Positions 47,107-58,124 of a DNA stretch of 64,000 bases are shown here, in pieces. The notes beneath the pieces are model-generated. The model saw nothing but the letters and a program-made list of their open reading frames with translations. It searched no databases and had not been told where the DNA came from. Numbering within the stretch: the stretch's first letter is position 1; every line of letters begins with the position of its first letter. This DNA comes from Rhododendron vialii (Eukaryota > Streptophyta > Magnoliopsida > Ericales > Ericaceae). Position numbers and translations under genes: made by a program. The stretch covers positions 13,678,001 through 13,742,000 of the forward strand of contig NC_080560.1 of the NCBI RefSeq assembly GCF_030253575.1, given 5' to 3'.

Positions 47107-48074
47107 CTTGGTTCACCGGCTCTGGTGCTATTCTCACTTCTCGGAGCACAAACCTACCTAATGGGAAAGAGGGAAAACTGCAACTGTTAGTAATAACTTA
47201 ATTCCACTTGTACCACTGTACTTGAAAAGATTTTCAATGATTCACCTTCAACTACGAAGTTCGACAACTATACCCAGAATCTATTAAGGGGCGTTGGGGG
47301 GCCAATTATTTTTTAGATTCTGAATTCACATGTGAATTATAGATTTTTGACTTACAATGAAATTTTGATGTATTTTTAAGTAGGTAATATTTGTAGAATA
47401 GATTTTGCATTAAAGTTTTGTGAGTGAATATAATCAAAATCCAAAAAGCTCTTCTATGAATAATTTTCAGATTTTGCATTCTCAAGTTTATTTTTCAAAA
47501 TGCATTTCGACATAAAATCGGCTCCCAATGCATGCTAAATCCAAAAGCAAAATGCATAATGGAACAATATATTCCACACGCAAACAGGAATCAGGAAAAG
47601 CCAGAATCTTTATTATGATATGCAAGAGAGAATGTAGATAATGTTACAGGAAAAATTTGAAGAAAATTTTGCCTAACGGCTCAATCCTTAGAATGAATAT
47701 TGATTGATTAAAGATGATTCTTGTTGCTTAGCTTTTGTGCATTAAGTATTTATTCTTTAATAGATGTGATGTTCTGCTTTCTTTCTTTTTTTCTTCCTTT
47801 TTTTGTTCTATGGGTTTGGGATCATGCAATTTGACAAAAAAATTGATTATTGAGGATTTGTCTATTGTTCCATGTATTGTCCAAGTGTTTATACAAATCT
47901 CAAAACCCTACAATTTTTTTTAAAAAAAAAAAAAGCCACACAAAATGCTCGAAGTGTCTTACATTTGACATAATTATAAACAACCATAAGAGAATAGTAA
48001 GTGTGAATGGTACGAAGAATGATGCATCAACTTTAGCTTAATAATCAGGCAACAAGGTGTGTGACATTACTTTT
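47107..48074. other. Upstream region of the F-box gene; no further gene
   Basis: Expected promoter region on the minus strand. No clear TATA box was chosen. The rest is AT-rich intergenic DNA. Confidence 0.4.
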
Positions 48075-48337
48075 AGAAAATAATAAAATAATTGCTAGAC
48101 CAAAAGCACAAGTAAATCCTACATATATATAACTTGTCGAGTTTTCATTGTTACTAAATATTTGTATGTGCAACTTCTTGCAATCATTTAACAGGTGGGA
48201 AACGAGTTAAAAGATAATATATTTTCAACGCGATCTCATTTTTACATATGTGATCTCCCTTCTTCGTTTAATTGTAAACTCTATAAGATCTTAAATGAGA
48301 CTTTAAATAAAAGTTCCAGAGGCAAAACATCATTCTT

Positions 48338-48339
<2 letters not shown>

Positions 48340-48415
<76 letters not shown>

Positions 48416-48418
48416 CTC
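48340..48418. repeat. (CT)n microsatellite
   Basis: About 75 bp of CT repeat. It is absent from the paralogous site near 50935. Confidence 0.95.
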
Positions 48419-49482
48419 CCCTTCCTGCCACGCATCCCTTCCTCTGCTGTGTTGGAAACCTTAGGAAAGTGGGAGAAAAGAAAAGAAGAGTAAAATAATA
48501 GAGAAATTATACAGTGTACAATTCTAAATTTTCATCTTTCTCTCCAAACCAAACAATGGGAGATAAGTTTGTTAAATTTTTTCTTCCTTTCTCTTCTTTT
48601 TCACAAGTTCCAAACGCACCAATGAAGTTCACCTATAGAGATAGACAGACTGAATAGTTTGCGTCTTTCTAAGGAACCTAGACAGTAAGTTGTTCAATTT
48701 AAAAAGAGAAAGATAAGTGGGATATAAATGTTTTGACATAAATGTGTTTGAATACGTACAATGTCACTTGAATCCCAAATGGTGTGAGATTCAAGTGCAA
48801 CAAATGGGCTTTGCATACATGGGTGATAGGTGTTCGATTTGTATGTTAACTTCTATCTCGCTTTGTATATTAGAATAGATGTCTGTTTTGTTTTTATCTA
48901 AAAGTAAGGGTTCCATTTGTGACACGAATCAAATAACGGGGCTTACTGTGTTATTTTCTCGTTAATACTAGTAACAAAAAGTCAACTGGCATTGGAAATT
49001 CGGATCTTATCCTCCAGGGGGAGCCCCGTCGCCCCCCTTTCCCCCTCTCTCGCCCTCAAACTCCAGTGTTTGCACTTCTGCCGTGCAAAAGAGACCACCG
49101 GATCTATCCAGCAAACGGCGCTGTTTGAGAAGCCTTAATCAGGTATCCGAAACATGATTTGTTGCCATACCAAGTTCCTTCGTTTAGTTTTTTAGGTGTT
49201 ACGTTTCCGAGTATTTTTCATGTTTTGGACTGTTATCAGTCCTGGTTTCATGAGATCTGTAGTGAGAAATCAAAACCCAGAAACCCATTATCCCCAGTGC
49301 CAGAAACATCTGGGAAGAGTGAACCTAGCAGTCAGCAGGATATTTCTTGATATTTTGACATTTCTTTGTGTTGGAACATGTGTGAATGTTAAGTCTTACG
49401 GATAGACATAACAAAGGTTGAGTCTTAATGGCTTCCTACTTAAAGCCTTAAGCGTCTAACTGGGTCTGAGTTCATTAAGTTA

Positions 49483-49671
49483 TAGGGAAAATTATGGCCC
49501 ATGACGTGTTTTGATAATTAATAACCACCAAGGACATGCTAAGAACATTTGTTAATACTGAAAATGTCCTTGGCGGGTATTAATTATCAAAACACGTCCT
49601 TGGCCGTCATTTTCCCGTGTCCTTGGCGGGTAGTAATTATCAAAACACGTCCTGGGCCGTCATTTTCCCTA
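49483..49671. mobile_element. Foldback MITE with duplicated right arm
   Basis: TAGGGAAAATTATGGCCCAT starts the left arm, and CGTCATTTTCCC ends the right arm at 49616. The right arm is then repeated at 49619-49671 with few differences. A simple copy of this family is at 58806-58940. Confidence 0.75.
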
Positions 49672-49879
49672 ATAAGCAACCAGCCTAATTGTATATGTCA
49701 TTTGTGAGTAGGCATTTTACTACCAAAGAGATGATGTGCGTGTTTGTTGCAACTGAACTTATCATAGAAGTTGATTATTGAAACCAAAGTAAAAAACACG
49801 CATCTAAATGGAACTTCTCAAAGATCATATATTTTTGGCCTTTTTTGAAGTTGTTTTTTGGAGTTTTCTGAATTTGGAA

Positions 49880-50150
49880 AGTCCAAAAGTTGTGGCACTT
49901 AAGCCACAAAGCCAAGTTATCAAGTTAAGGTACTATTTCATCAAAGGTTCTAAAAAGTTTGGAATGGCCGCCGTATCTTCTTTAGCCCCTTTGTGTCTCT
50001 GCCCCTGTTGTTCTTCAATAGGGGTGGATCTACGCAAGGGTTCAAGGGACCATGACCCCCAATCTCTTGGAATCTATGGCAGTTCAAGTACTTTAAGCAA
50101 AAAGTATAATAAAGCACTTTTTAAAGAATTTAAAATATTCTCCACTTAAA
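49880..50150. repeat. Unclassified repeat family R, copy 1
   Basis: Marked by GGGTGGATCTACGCAAGGGT near 50023, with an upstream CATCAAAGGTTCTAAAAAG and a downstream AATAAAGCACTTTT block. Same layout in six other copies up to 55860. Confidence 0.75.
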
Positions 50151-50379
50151 GGAAAAAGGAGAGAAATAAGAGACGAATTTACCTCTAGACCAATGTTGAA
50201 ATGAAAAATCAGATAGTCAACCTGTTCTTGCTTATCAAAAGAAGGCATGCAAAAGAGCCTGTGCCCTCCTTGCCATGGAAGAAGCCAAAAGGCTAAAATT
50301 TGGCTTTTGGCTATTATAAATGCGAGGGAATGGTGCAGTTACTTGGATTTTTCTTTTCTAGGTGGGTTGAACAATTTGG

Positions 50380-50555
50380 CACTTAAGCCACAACTAACTC
50401 AAGTTATCAAGTTAAGGTACTACTACATCAAAGGTTCTAAAAAGCTTGGAATGGCTGTATCTTCTTTAGCCCCTATGTGGCTTCGCCCCTGTTGCGCTTC
50501 TACAGGGGTGGATCTACGCAAGGGTTCAAGAGATCACGACCCCCAATCTAGGGAT
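50380..50555. repeat. Repeat family R, copy 2
   Basis: Contains CATCAAAGGTTCTAAAAAG and GGGTGGATCTACGCAAGGGT; the 3' part is missing. Confidence 0.7.
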
Positions 50556-50677
50556 TAGTGTCTGAAATTGCAAACAAATACACTTTTACAAGAGAAGAAT
50601 AAAAGACCAATCCTATGAAGCCATTGTTAACTCTCCCAATACCAATTGGCCAAACTTCCAACTCAAGTTCAAATAAA

Positions 50678-52300
50678 ATAATTGCTAGACCAAAAACACA
50701 AGTAAATCCTATATTTAACTTATAGAGTTTTCATTGTCATTACCCTACTAAATGCTCGTATGTGCAACTTTTTCTTGCAATCATTTGGCAGGTGGGAAAT
50801 AAGTTAGAAGATAAACCATTTTCTAGCGCTGTCTCATTTTATCTTTGTTATCTCCCTTCTTTGTCTAATCATGAGCTCGATAAGATCGTAAATGAGACTT
50901 TAGACAAAAGCTAGAGGCAAAACATCATTCTTGGGCCTATTTTTCTTTGCCATGCATCCGTTCCTTCAAGTTCACCTATAGAGATGGACAGATGGATAAT
51001 TTGTGACTCAGGATCGTGAGTTGTCCAATTTAAAAAAGAGAAAGATAAGTGGGACGTAAATATTTGGACACATATCTGTTGAAATACATACGATGTCATG
51101 TGTGTAGGGCTCATATACATGGTGTGAGATTCAAGTGCAATGGACGGGATTTGAACACATAGGTGTTTGATTTGGATGTTAACAACTTAACGTATGTACT
51201 TGGCATAAAAAAACTTCTTAACATATGTCCATTTTGTTTTTATCTAGAGCAAAGGCCAAAGGGTTCCATTTGTGACATGAGCGAATCACAGGGCTTACTG
51301 TGTTAATTTTCCAGTAATAATACCAAAAGTCAACCGGCGTGGAAATTCGGATCATATCAAGTAGGATCGTCGAACCTTTCCCCTCTCTACAAAAATCGCC
51401 ATCAAACTCTAGGGGTTGCACTTCATCTGTTCAAGACCACCGGATCTCACCAGAAAATGACACTGTTTGGGAAGCTTTGGTTTTACCTTTAATCAGGTAC
51501 TCGAAACTGGATTTGTTGATATGCCAAGTTACTTTGTTTTGTTTTTTAGGTATTATATGCTTCCCAGTATTTTCATGTTTTTGATTGTTATTGTCCTGGT
51601 TTCATGAGATTTGTAGTAAGAATATCGAAACCAGAAACCCATTACCCTGAAGTGTGCCATATATCCCTTGGAAGAGTGAACTTAGTTGTCAACCCCAACG
51701 TGCTGGCCTAGTGTTCAAGGCATGGGACTAGGGGGTTTCTCCTTCCTAAGCTCTCAGGGTTTGGTTTTGATCTAGTGTTCTATTGTCCATTATGGTCCAG
51801 TGTGCGGCTGGGATTCATAGTGATACATTCAAGGCTCCAGATCAAGCGATGTTATAGTTCTGTTAACTCCATTATGATGGCCTGAACACCTAAGTTATGA
51901 AATAAAGAAGAAGAGTGAACTTAATAGTCAGCAACATATTTCTGGATATTTAGACACGTGTCTTTATACAAATATGTTTTCTGCCAATAAAAAGTTGCAC
52001 CTGCTTTTTTCCGTCCATGAGCAGTCATTTTACAATCAAAGATGCATGTTCGTTGCAACTGAACTTATCATAAAAGTTGATTATTGAACCAAGTTATTTT
52101 TTGAAGTTGATTATCATAAAAGTTGGAACTTCTCAAAGATCATGTACTTATAGCTTTTTTGAAGTTGTTTTTTGGAATTCTCTGAATTTGGAAAAGCCAA
52201 AAGTTGTGGCACTTAAGGCACAATTAACTCAAGTTATAGTTAAGGTACTACTGCATCAAAGGTTCTAAAAAGTTTGGAATGGTCGTATCTTCTTTAGCCC
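50678..52300. repeat. Second segmental duplication, copy 2
   Basis: Partner of 48075-49950. It lacks the CT repeat and gained a SINE at 51691-51909. No gene is recognised. Confidence 0.85.
51671..51929 (+). mobile_element. SINE with target duplication and paralogous empty site
   Basis: GAAGAGTGAACTTAGTTGTC (51671-51690) and GAAGAGTGAACTTAATAGTC (51910-51929) are flanking direct repeats. Between them is a body with a box-A-like TGGCCTAGTGTTCAAGGC and an A-rich tail TTATGAAATAAAGAAG. The paralogous copy near 49315 has the same flank without the insert. Confidence 0.85.
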
Positions 52301-52510
52301 TTATGTGGCTCAGCCCCTGTTGCGCTTCAATAGGGGTGGATCTACGCAAGGGTTCGAGGAACCATGGCCAATCTCTTGGAATCTTTGGTAGTTCAAGTAC
52401 TTTTGAGCAAACAGTTGAATAAAGCACTTTTGAAAGAATTTAAAATCTACTTCACTCAAAGGAAAAAGGAAAGAAATAAGATAATAATTCAACTCAAGAC
52501 CAATGTTGAA
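52195..52510. repeat. Repeat family R, copy 3
   Basis: GGGTGGATCTACGCAAGGGT near 52334, followed by AATAAAGCACTTTTGAAAGA. Confidence 0.75.
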
Positions 52511-52524
52511 ATTAAAAATGCCAA

Positions 52525-53010
52525 AAGTTGTGGCAATTGAACCACAACTAACTCAAGTTATCTAGTCAAGGTACTACTGCATCAAAGATTCTAAAACGTT
52601 TGGAATGGCTGTATCTTCTTTAGCCCCTATTGCGCTTCAAGAGGAGTGGATCTACACAAGAGTGCGAGTTCAAGTACTTTTAAGCAAATAGTATAATAAA
52701 GCACTTTTGAAAGAATTTAAAATTTACTCCACAAGGAAAAAGGAAATAAATAAGATAACAATTCGACTCTAGACCAGTGTTGGAATTAAAGAAGCCAAAA
52801 GTTGTGGCAATTAATCAGGCCTAGTTTCCCAAAAGTGTTAAGGTACTAAAAATACTAAGGGTGTCTCCAATGGCATAACCAAAATCAGATAATCAAAAGT
52901 TGCCACATTAACTTTTAGTTATCCATTTAAGAGATTGGTAAGCTTAACAATATTGAGGTCCACAATGGTCCATAATAAAAATTTATTTTAGTAGATACAG
53001 ATAGAGAGAG
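52525..53010. repeat. Repeat family R, copy 4
   Basis: Core up to about 52800 with GTGGATCTACACAAG near 52646. It runs into the nested MITE complex at 52817. Confidence 0.6.
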
Positions 53011-53620
53011 AGTAAGGAATAAGTAGAAGTAGATTGGTCTATTGATAGTGATGGAAATACAGAGAAAGAAAAAAGAGACAGTGGTCCTCATTCAATTTAG
53101 CTATCCAAAGCGAAAAAATTGCTAGTTTTGGTTATCTGAAGGCCAAAATTTGGTTATTGATTAATGGGTTGCTAAGTTTGGTTATACCATTGTGAGGCAT
53201 TTTTTGGACAAACATTGTTAGGTTTAGAAATCTTTTAGTTTTTGTTGGAGTTTGTCCCACATCGGTTAATTAGCTTCTCCAAAACTAGTATATGAGCTTG
53301 GACGGCCTCTCCATTCCTTGTCAATTGGTTTGGAGTTAAATGCTTTAACATGGTATCAGAGTTAGGCTTTTGGAGAATTTGTATCCCCTTGCTTGTGCCA
53401 CACCGTTGTTTGTTGTGATCTAAATGTTGTGGATCGTTTGTTTATCTCTCCACGTGCGAGTTGGGAATTGCACTTGTAGGAGAGTGTTAGAGTTTAGCCC
53501 ACATCGGTTAATTATCTCCTCCAAAACTAGAATATGAGCCTGGTTGGCCTCTCCACTCCTTGCCAACTGGTTTGGAGTTTGATCCTTTAACAGTTTTGAT
53601 TATGCCATTATGGATATCCC
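52859..53620. mobile_element. Second MITE, itself interrupted by a TRIM
   Basis: GGGTGTCTCCAATGGCATAA at the left and the reverse complement of TTATGCCATTATGGATATCCC at the right are inverted ends. The TRIM splits it at 53238-53597. Confidence 0.75.
53243..53592 (+). mobile_element. TRIM retrotransposon, complete
   Basis: Two 108-bp LTRs (53243-53350 and 53485-53592) begin TGTT(G/A)GAGTTT and end CTTTAACA. TGGTATCAGAG directly follows LTR1 as the Met-tRNA primer-binding site. GTTTT flanks both sides (53238-53242 and 53593-53597). The 134-bp interior is non-coding. Confidence 0.94.
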
Positions 53621-53699
53621 AAAGGGGCTTTTTTCTTTTTGTATTTTGTAAAGAAAAAAAGAAGAAGCATCTTTAGTACTTATAGCAACTTTGGGAAAC

Positions 53700-54010
53700 T
53701 AGGCCTAACTCAAGTTATCAAGTTAAAGGTACTATTGCATCAAAGGTTCTAAAAAGGTTTGGAATGGTCGTATCTTCTTTAGCCCCTATGTGGCTCCGCC
53801 CCTGTTGTTCTTCAATAGGGGTGGATCTACGCAAGGGTTCGAGGGACCATGATCCCCAATCTCATGGAATCTTTGGTATTTCAAGTACTTTTAAGCAAAC
53901 AGTACAATAAACCACTTTTGAAAGAATTTAAAATCTACTCCACTTAAAAAAAAAAAAAAAAAGGGAGGAAAGAAATAAGATACTAATTCAACTCTAGACC
54001 AATGTTGGAA
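53700..54010. repeat. Repeat family R, copy 5
   Basis: GGGTGGATCTACGCAAGGGT at 53819, followed by TAAGCAAACAGTACAATAAA. Confidence 0.75.
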
Positions 54011-54039
54011 TTAAAGAAGCCAAAAGTAGTGGCAATTAA

Positions 54040-54195
54040 GTAGGCCTAGTTTCCCAAAAGTGCTAAAAGTGTTAAAAGTGCTAAAAGTACTAAAGGGGCT
54101 TTTTTCCCTTTGTATTTTGTGAAGGAAAAAAAAAGTATCTTTAATACTTTTAGTACTTTTGGCACTTTTATCAACTTTGGGAAACTAGGCCTAAC
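54040..54195. mobile_element. MITE of the AGGCCTAGTTTCCC family, uninterrupted
   Basis: Near-complete inverted repeat from TAGGCCTAGTTTCCCAAAAG to CTTTGGGAAACTAGGCCTA. Confidence 0.75.
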
Positions 54196-54392
54196 TCAAT
54201 TTATCAAGTTAAGGTACTACTGCATCAAAGGTTCTAAAAAGTTTGGAATGGTCTTATCTTCTTTAGCCCCTATGAAGCTCCGACCTTGTTGCCCTTCGAG
54301 AGGGGTAGATCTACGCAAGGGTTCGAAGGACCATGACCCCCAATCTCATGGAATCTTTGATAGTTCAAGTACTTTTAAGCAACAATATAATA

Positions 54393-55306
54393 AGAGTTTT
54401 TTATGAAAACATCCCTCGAACTAGTACCATTTTTTCTACTTCGTCCTCAACTATCAAATTCTCCTACTTTGTCCTCGAACTATCCAAAACCCCTCCTATT
54501 TCGTCATCACCCTAACTCCATCCAACTTTTCCGTCCAAAAACACATCAAATGACATATTCTCCCCACCATTGCAAGGGCAGAATAGAACTTCCACCCTCC
54601 CCAACACTTCTGGCAGCAAACCAGTGCCAAAACTAGGGCCCGTGCCAGAAGCTTCAAGTTACACGATGATCAAAAAAAAAAAAAAACAGCTTCAAGTTAC
54701 ACGAATTAGGAAGCCTAATTACAAGGAAATGCGCATAGGCGCTCAATCTGACGCCTTCTTTTTAAAAATTCTTGACTTTGTATTGTTGTTTGAATCGAAA
54801 CCCATGATCAAATCCATGGCTATGAACTTCATGTCTTGGTTTTGGGAAAACCAAGCAGGATCGAAAACTCAACGAAATTACCAAAATTATTAGAGAGTGA
54901 ATGAAAGAGATTATCTAAGAAGAAGAAGAAGAAGAAGAAGAGATTAGCTAAGAGGGAGGAGGGCGGCGGTGACTGGTGATCGCGGGATGATTATTATTTA
55001 GCGGGTGCAAAATCTGGCAGCGGTGTGCTTCCCTCCCACAAGGCCAACACAGTTACTTTGCAACTTGAACCACAAGAACAACTGCTTCATCCGCTGAACC
55101 TCCATCTCTCTCTACTTTAAAACAACTCTCTCCTCAGTTTCTTCCTTGCATTGGTGGGGTCCAGGGGAATATGTCATTTGATGTGTTTTTGGACGGAAAA
55201 GTTGGATGGAGTTAGGGTGAGGACGAAATAGGAGGGGTTTTGGATAGTTCGAGGATGAAGTAGAAAAAGTGGTGATAGTTTGAGAGATGTTTTCATAAAA
55301 AACTCT
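54393..55306. mobile_element. Non-autonomous TIR transposon, 914 bp, with unrelated interior
   Basis: Arms of about 170 bp begin AGAGTTTTTTATGAAAACAT and end ATGTTTTCATAAAAAACTCT. TAATA flanks both sides (54388-54392 and 55307-55311). The interior 54570-55130 is not inverted and has a frame at 54570-54893, so it may be captured host DNA; no protein is recognised. The superfamily is unclear because 5-bp duplications are unusual. Confidence 0.8.
54650..54703 (+). mobile_element. Extremely truncated LINE insertion with 17-bp target duplication
   Basis: AGCTTCAAGTTACACGA occurs at 54650-54666 and again at 54687-54703. Only TGATC, fourteen A residues and a C lie between. The TGATCAAAA end resembles the LINE 3' ends seen elsewhere in the window. 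Confidence 0.7.
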
Positions 55307-55427
55307 TAATAAAGCACTTTTGAAAGAATTTAATATCTACTCCACTTCAAAGAAAAAGGAAAGAAATAAGAGACTAATTCAACTCTAGACCAATATTGGA
55401 TTAAAGAAGCCAAAAGTTGTGGCTATT

Positions 55428-55568
55428 AAGTAGGCCTAGTTTTCCAAAAGTGCTAAAAGTACTAAAAGGGCTTTTTTTCCCTTTTGTATTTTGTGAAGAA
55501 AAAAAAGCATCTTTAGTATTTTTAGTACTTTTGACACTTTTATCAACTTTGGAAAACTAGGCCTAACT
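55428..55568. mobile_element. MITE of the AGGCCTAGTTTCCC family, third copy
   Basis: Inverted ends TAGGCCTAGTTTTCCAAAAG and CTTTGGAAAACTAGGCCTAA. Confidence 0.7.
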
Positions 55569-55860
55569 CAAGTTGCCAAGTTAAGGTACTACTGCATCAA
55601 AGGTTCTGAAAAGTTTGGAATGGCCGTTTCTTCTTTAGCCCCTTTGTAGCTCCGCTCCTGTTGCGCTTCAACAAGGGTGGAACTACGCAAGGGTTCGAGG
55701 GACCATGACCCCCCAATCTCTTGGAATCTTTGGTAGTTCAAGTACTTTAAGCAAAAAGTATAATAAAGCAGTTTTTAAATAATTTAAAATCTATGCCATT
55801 TAAATGAAAAAGGAAAGAAACAAGATACTAATTAAATTCTAGAACAATGTTGAAAAGAAA
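55568..55860. repeat. Repeat family R, copy 7
   Basis: CATCAAAGGTTCTGAAAAG and AACTACGCAAGGGTTCGAGG near 55681, then AATAAAGCAGTTTT. Confidence 0.7.
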
Positions 55861-57400
55861 AATCAGATAGTCAACTTGTTCTTGCTTATCAAAAGAAGGC
55901 ATGCAAGACAGCCCGTGCCCTCCTTGCCATGTGAGTAGCTAAAATTTGGCTTTCGGATTTGATAAATGCGAGGGGATGGTGGTTGGGGATTTACCTGGAA
56001 TTTTTGTTTCAAGGTGGTTTGGACAATTTGGCATTTTAGATATATAAACTCTGACGGAAGAAGTCAATTTTGGTCAATCCCAAATTTAACATGCTGCAAT
56101 GCCTAAACTTCTCTCCAATCCTAGAATGCTGGAAAAATAGCCATTGGTGTTGTTTTGGATGATATGGCAATGTCTGACACATGCTCCAAATATAACTACA
56201 AGATTTGCATTGCGGAAGTTTGGCAAGACCAACGAAAAAGAGCTTTGGCCAAATTTAGGGAATAGTAGCTTATTTGGCAGTTGCATTGGAGATGCTATCA
56301 CTATGGACAAGAACAATAGAAATGCAGTTTGCCAAAGTAAATCTTGATTGAAGGGACTAAATACAGAAAAAGCTCTGAAATAAGAAGAGCCCAACTTATA
56401 ATCTCACACATATTCATATGACTAACGTGAACACTCTTGAAAATGCTTGCAAAATGATTTTGTAAGGCCTAGATATACATCCACACTTGACTCTATATAA
56501 CATAGACCATGGCAAAAAAAAACAGAGTTTGAAGTGCCTTGGTTCCTACAAACCTCCCTAGCTTTTGCTTTTTCTACGCCTTGACAAGGGTGGGTCTCTG
56601 GCAGGGGCCAATGAATTGCCCAAGCTTCAAAACCTTTTCTACTCAAAGTACCCTTTAATAATTGGCTTCCTTGCTGCTATTGCCAAACAACATCCCAAGT
56701 ACCTTTTTTTGGTCTTGAATGCATAGCTAAAATATGCCAAGTACATGGGCGAATTTGTAAATAGCTTTCTTTTGCCAAACATTGCCACATAATAATTCAA
56801 AATAACATTTTTGGACGATATTGAAATAGTATGTATGCAAATAGAAAGTTACAGACTATAGGTAATTTGAGTGGACTAGTTGTGAAAGGGATTATTAGTA
56901 GCAGATTATGGTATTGTACATCTATATTTCATGGTCTATTTATCAAACGGATATCTAATGACCGTGAAAAAACGAATATATGAAGGATATGTCGCCCTCT
57001 TTGATTTATCGTTCAATCCGATATTTTAATTCGTAGCCTTCCTTTTTGTGGTAAAAAAATGGTCCTTTTATTTTAGTATTATTGATATAAAAGATGTTAT
57101 TTTAGCTATTCGAGCCAAGGTTATCTGGGGGGAGATAGAGAGAGGGGTGACTTTTTACCCGAAGGTAATCGTGATTTTTACGTATATATAATAGAATTGG
57201 TGGTAGGTATAGTAGTTGCTCATTTAATAAAATTATGAAGCCATAATATAACTTGGCTGGTCAGATTTGCAATGTGAACATTAAAATGCTAAACATACGG
57301 ATACACGAATATTTGTGGATAGAACCTCACCAGAATGAGTTTGGTTATATCCTTATTTTAATTACCAGAGAGAGATGTCTGGAGGAGAAGAAATTGTGAG
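55861..57400. other. No gene recognised
   Basis: Open frames at 56086-56394 and 56422-56646 (-) show no domain. A GGGTGGGTCTCTGGCAGGGG near 56590 hints at another diverged repeat. Confidence 0.4.
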
Positions 57401-57477
57401 AGAGGGAGAGATGTGTGGGAGGGAGTGATATTGTGCTGTCCGAAGAAGAAACTGAATGTGAGGGAGAGATGTCTGGA

Positions 57478-57778
57478 GTAGAAGAAATGGTCGCAGAGGG
57501 AGGGGCATTGGTAAAATTGAAGAAGATCATCGACCATGAGCATCCTCTGACTAAGATAGATGGGCGTTTGTGTATGGATGAAAAGCTGCAACCATTGTGA
57601 TCTTTACATATTCTGGCGTACTAATTTCGCTTGCCACACTTGCAAGTTCTTCATCCGCACTTGTTGCCTCAAACATGTGAAAGAATCAGTTACAGTGGCC
57701 GCCAAAGGATCAGAGGATCAGCTCCAGCTCCAAGCTCAATCAATTGCGAATCAGTTAGAGAAGTCAAGCTTTAGTTAG
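57478..57778 (+). pseudogene. DC1 (C1-like zinc finger) domain remnant
   Basis: One frame reads KKIIDHEHPLTKIDG and stops at 57600. An overlapping frame from 57578 reads SCNHCDLYIFWRTNFACHTC then KFFIRTCC. Put together they follow the DC1 pattern H-x-HPL...C-x2-C...C-x2-C...C, but a frameshift separates the HPL part from the cysteine part. DC1 proteins are plant proteins with multiple zinc-binding domains; this one lacks enough domains and a frame to be functional. Confidence 0.6.
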
Positions 57779-58124
57779 TTAGGCTTGTCATGGGTGCAAT
57801 TTTAATAACATGTGATGAAATTCCAGAGTCTGTGGCAGAGTGATAGGATCTACTATTGCTATATAAGGAGGTGTGTCTGTATTGTTGAATTTTTTTTTTG
57901 GTCGGCGAAAGTCAACATTGTTGGTTGTAGTTAGTAATATTTGAACCATGTCAAGTGCATAAGAGTGCATGTGGTGTCAGTTGGCTGGCACTCCACTTGC
58001 CTGTATTCTGGAGTTGAGTTGAGAAAAAGAGAATTTATTTGTTATGAAGTTGAGTCTATTCATCTTCTTCATCTCCTGATTCATTGTTCTACATTTTGAA
58101 GTAATTAGTATAGCAAATTTTACA

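Larger units (their letters stand above)
48075..49950. repeat. Second segmental duplication, copy 1
   Basis: AATAAAATAATTGCTAGACC starts both this segment and 50678. Similarity continues through GAGGCAAAACATCATTCTTGG, GTGTGAGATTCAAGTGCAA and GAAGAGTGAAC blocks. No gene is recognised; the CT-rich 48990-49150 may be an old leader sequence. Confidence 0.85.
52817..53706. mobile_element. MITE (AGGCCTAGTTTCCC family) interrupted by two nested elements
   Basis: AGGCCTAGTTTCCCAAAAG at 52817 and CTTTGGGAAACTAGGCCT near 53689-53706 are inverted ends. Uninterrupted copies of about 140-155 bp are at 54040-54195 and 55428-55568. The right part here resumes at AAAGGGGCTTTTTTC (53621). Confidence 0.8.
54190..55400. 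repeat. Repeat family R, copy 6, split by a TIR element
   Basis: The left part is 54190-54392 and the right part 55307-55400. Joined at TAATA they restore the AGTATAATAAAGCAC pattern of the other copies. Confidence 0.75.
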
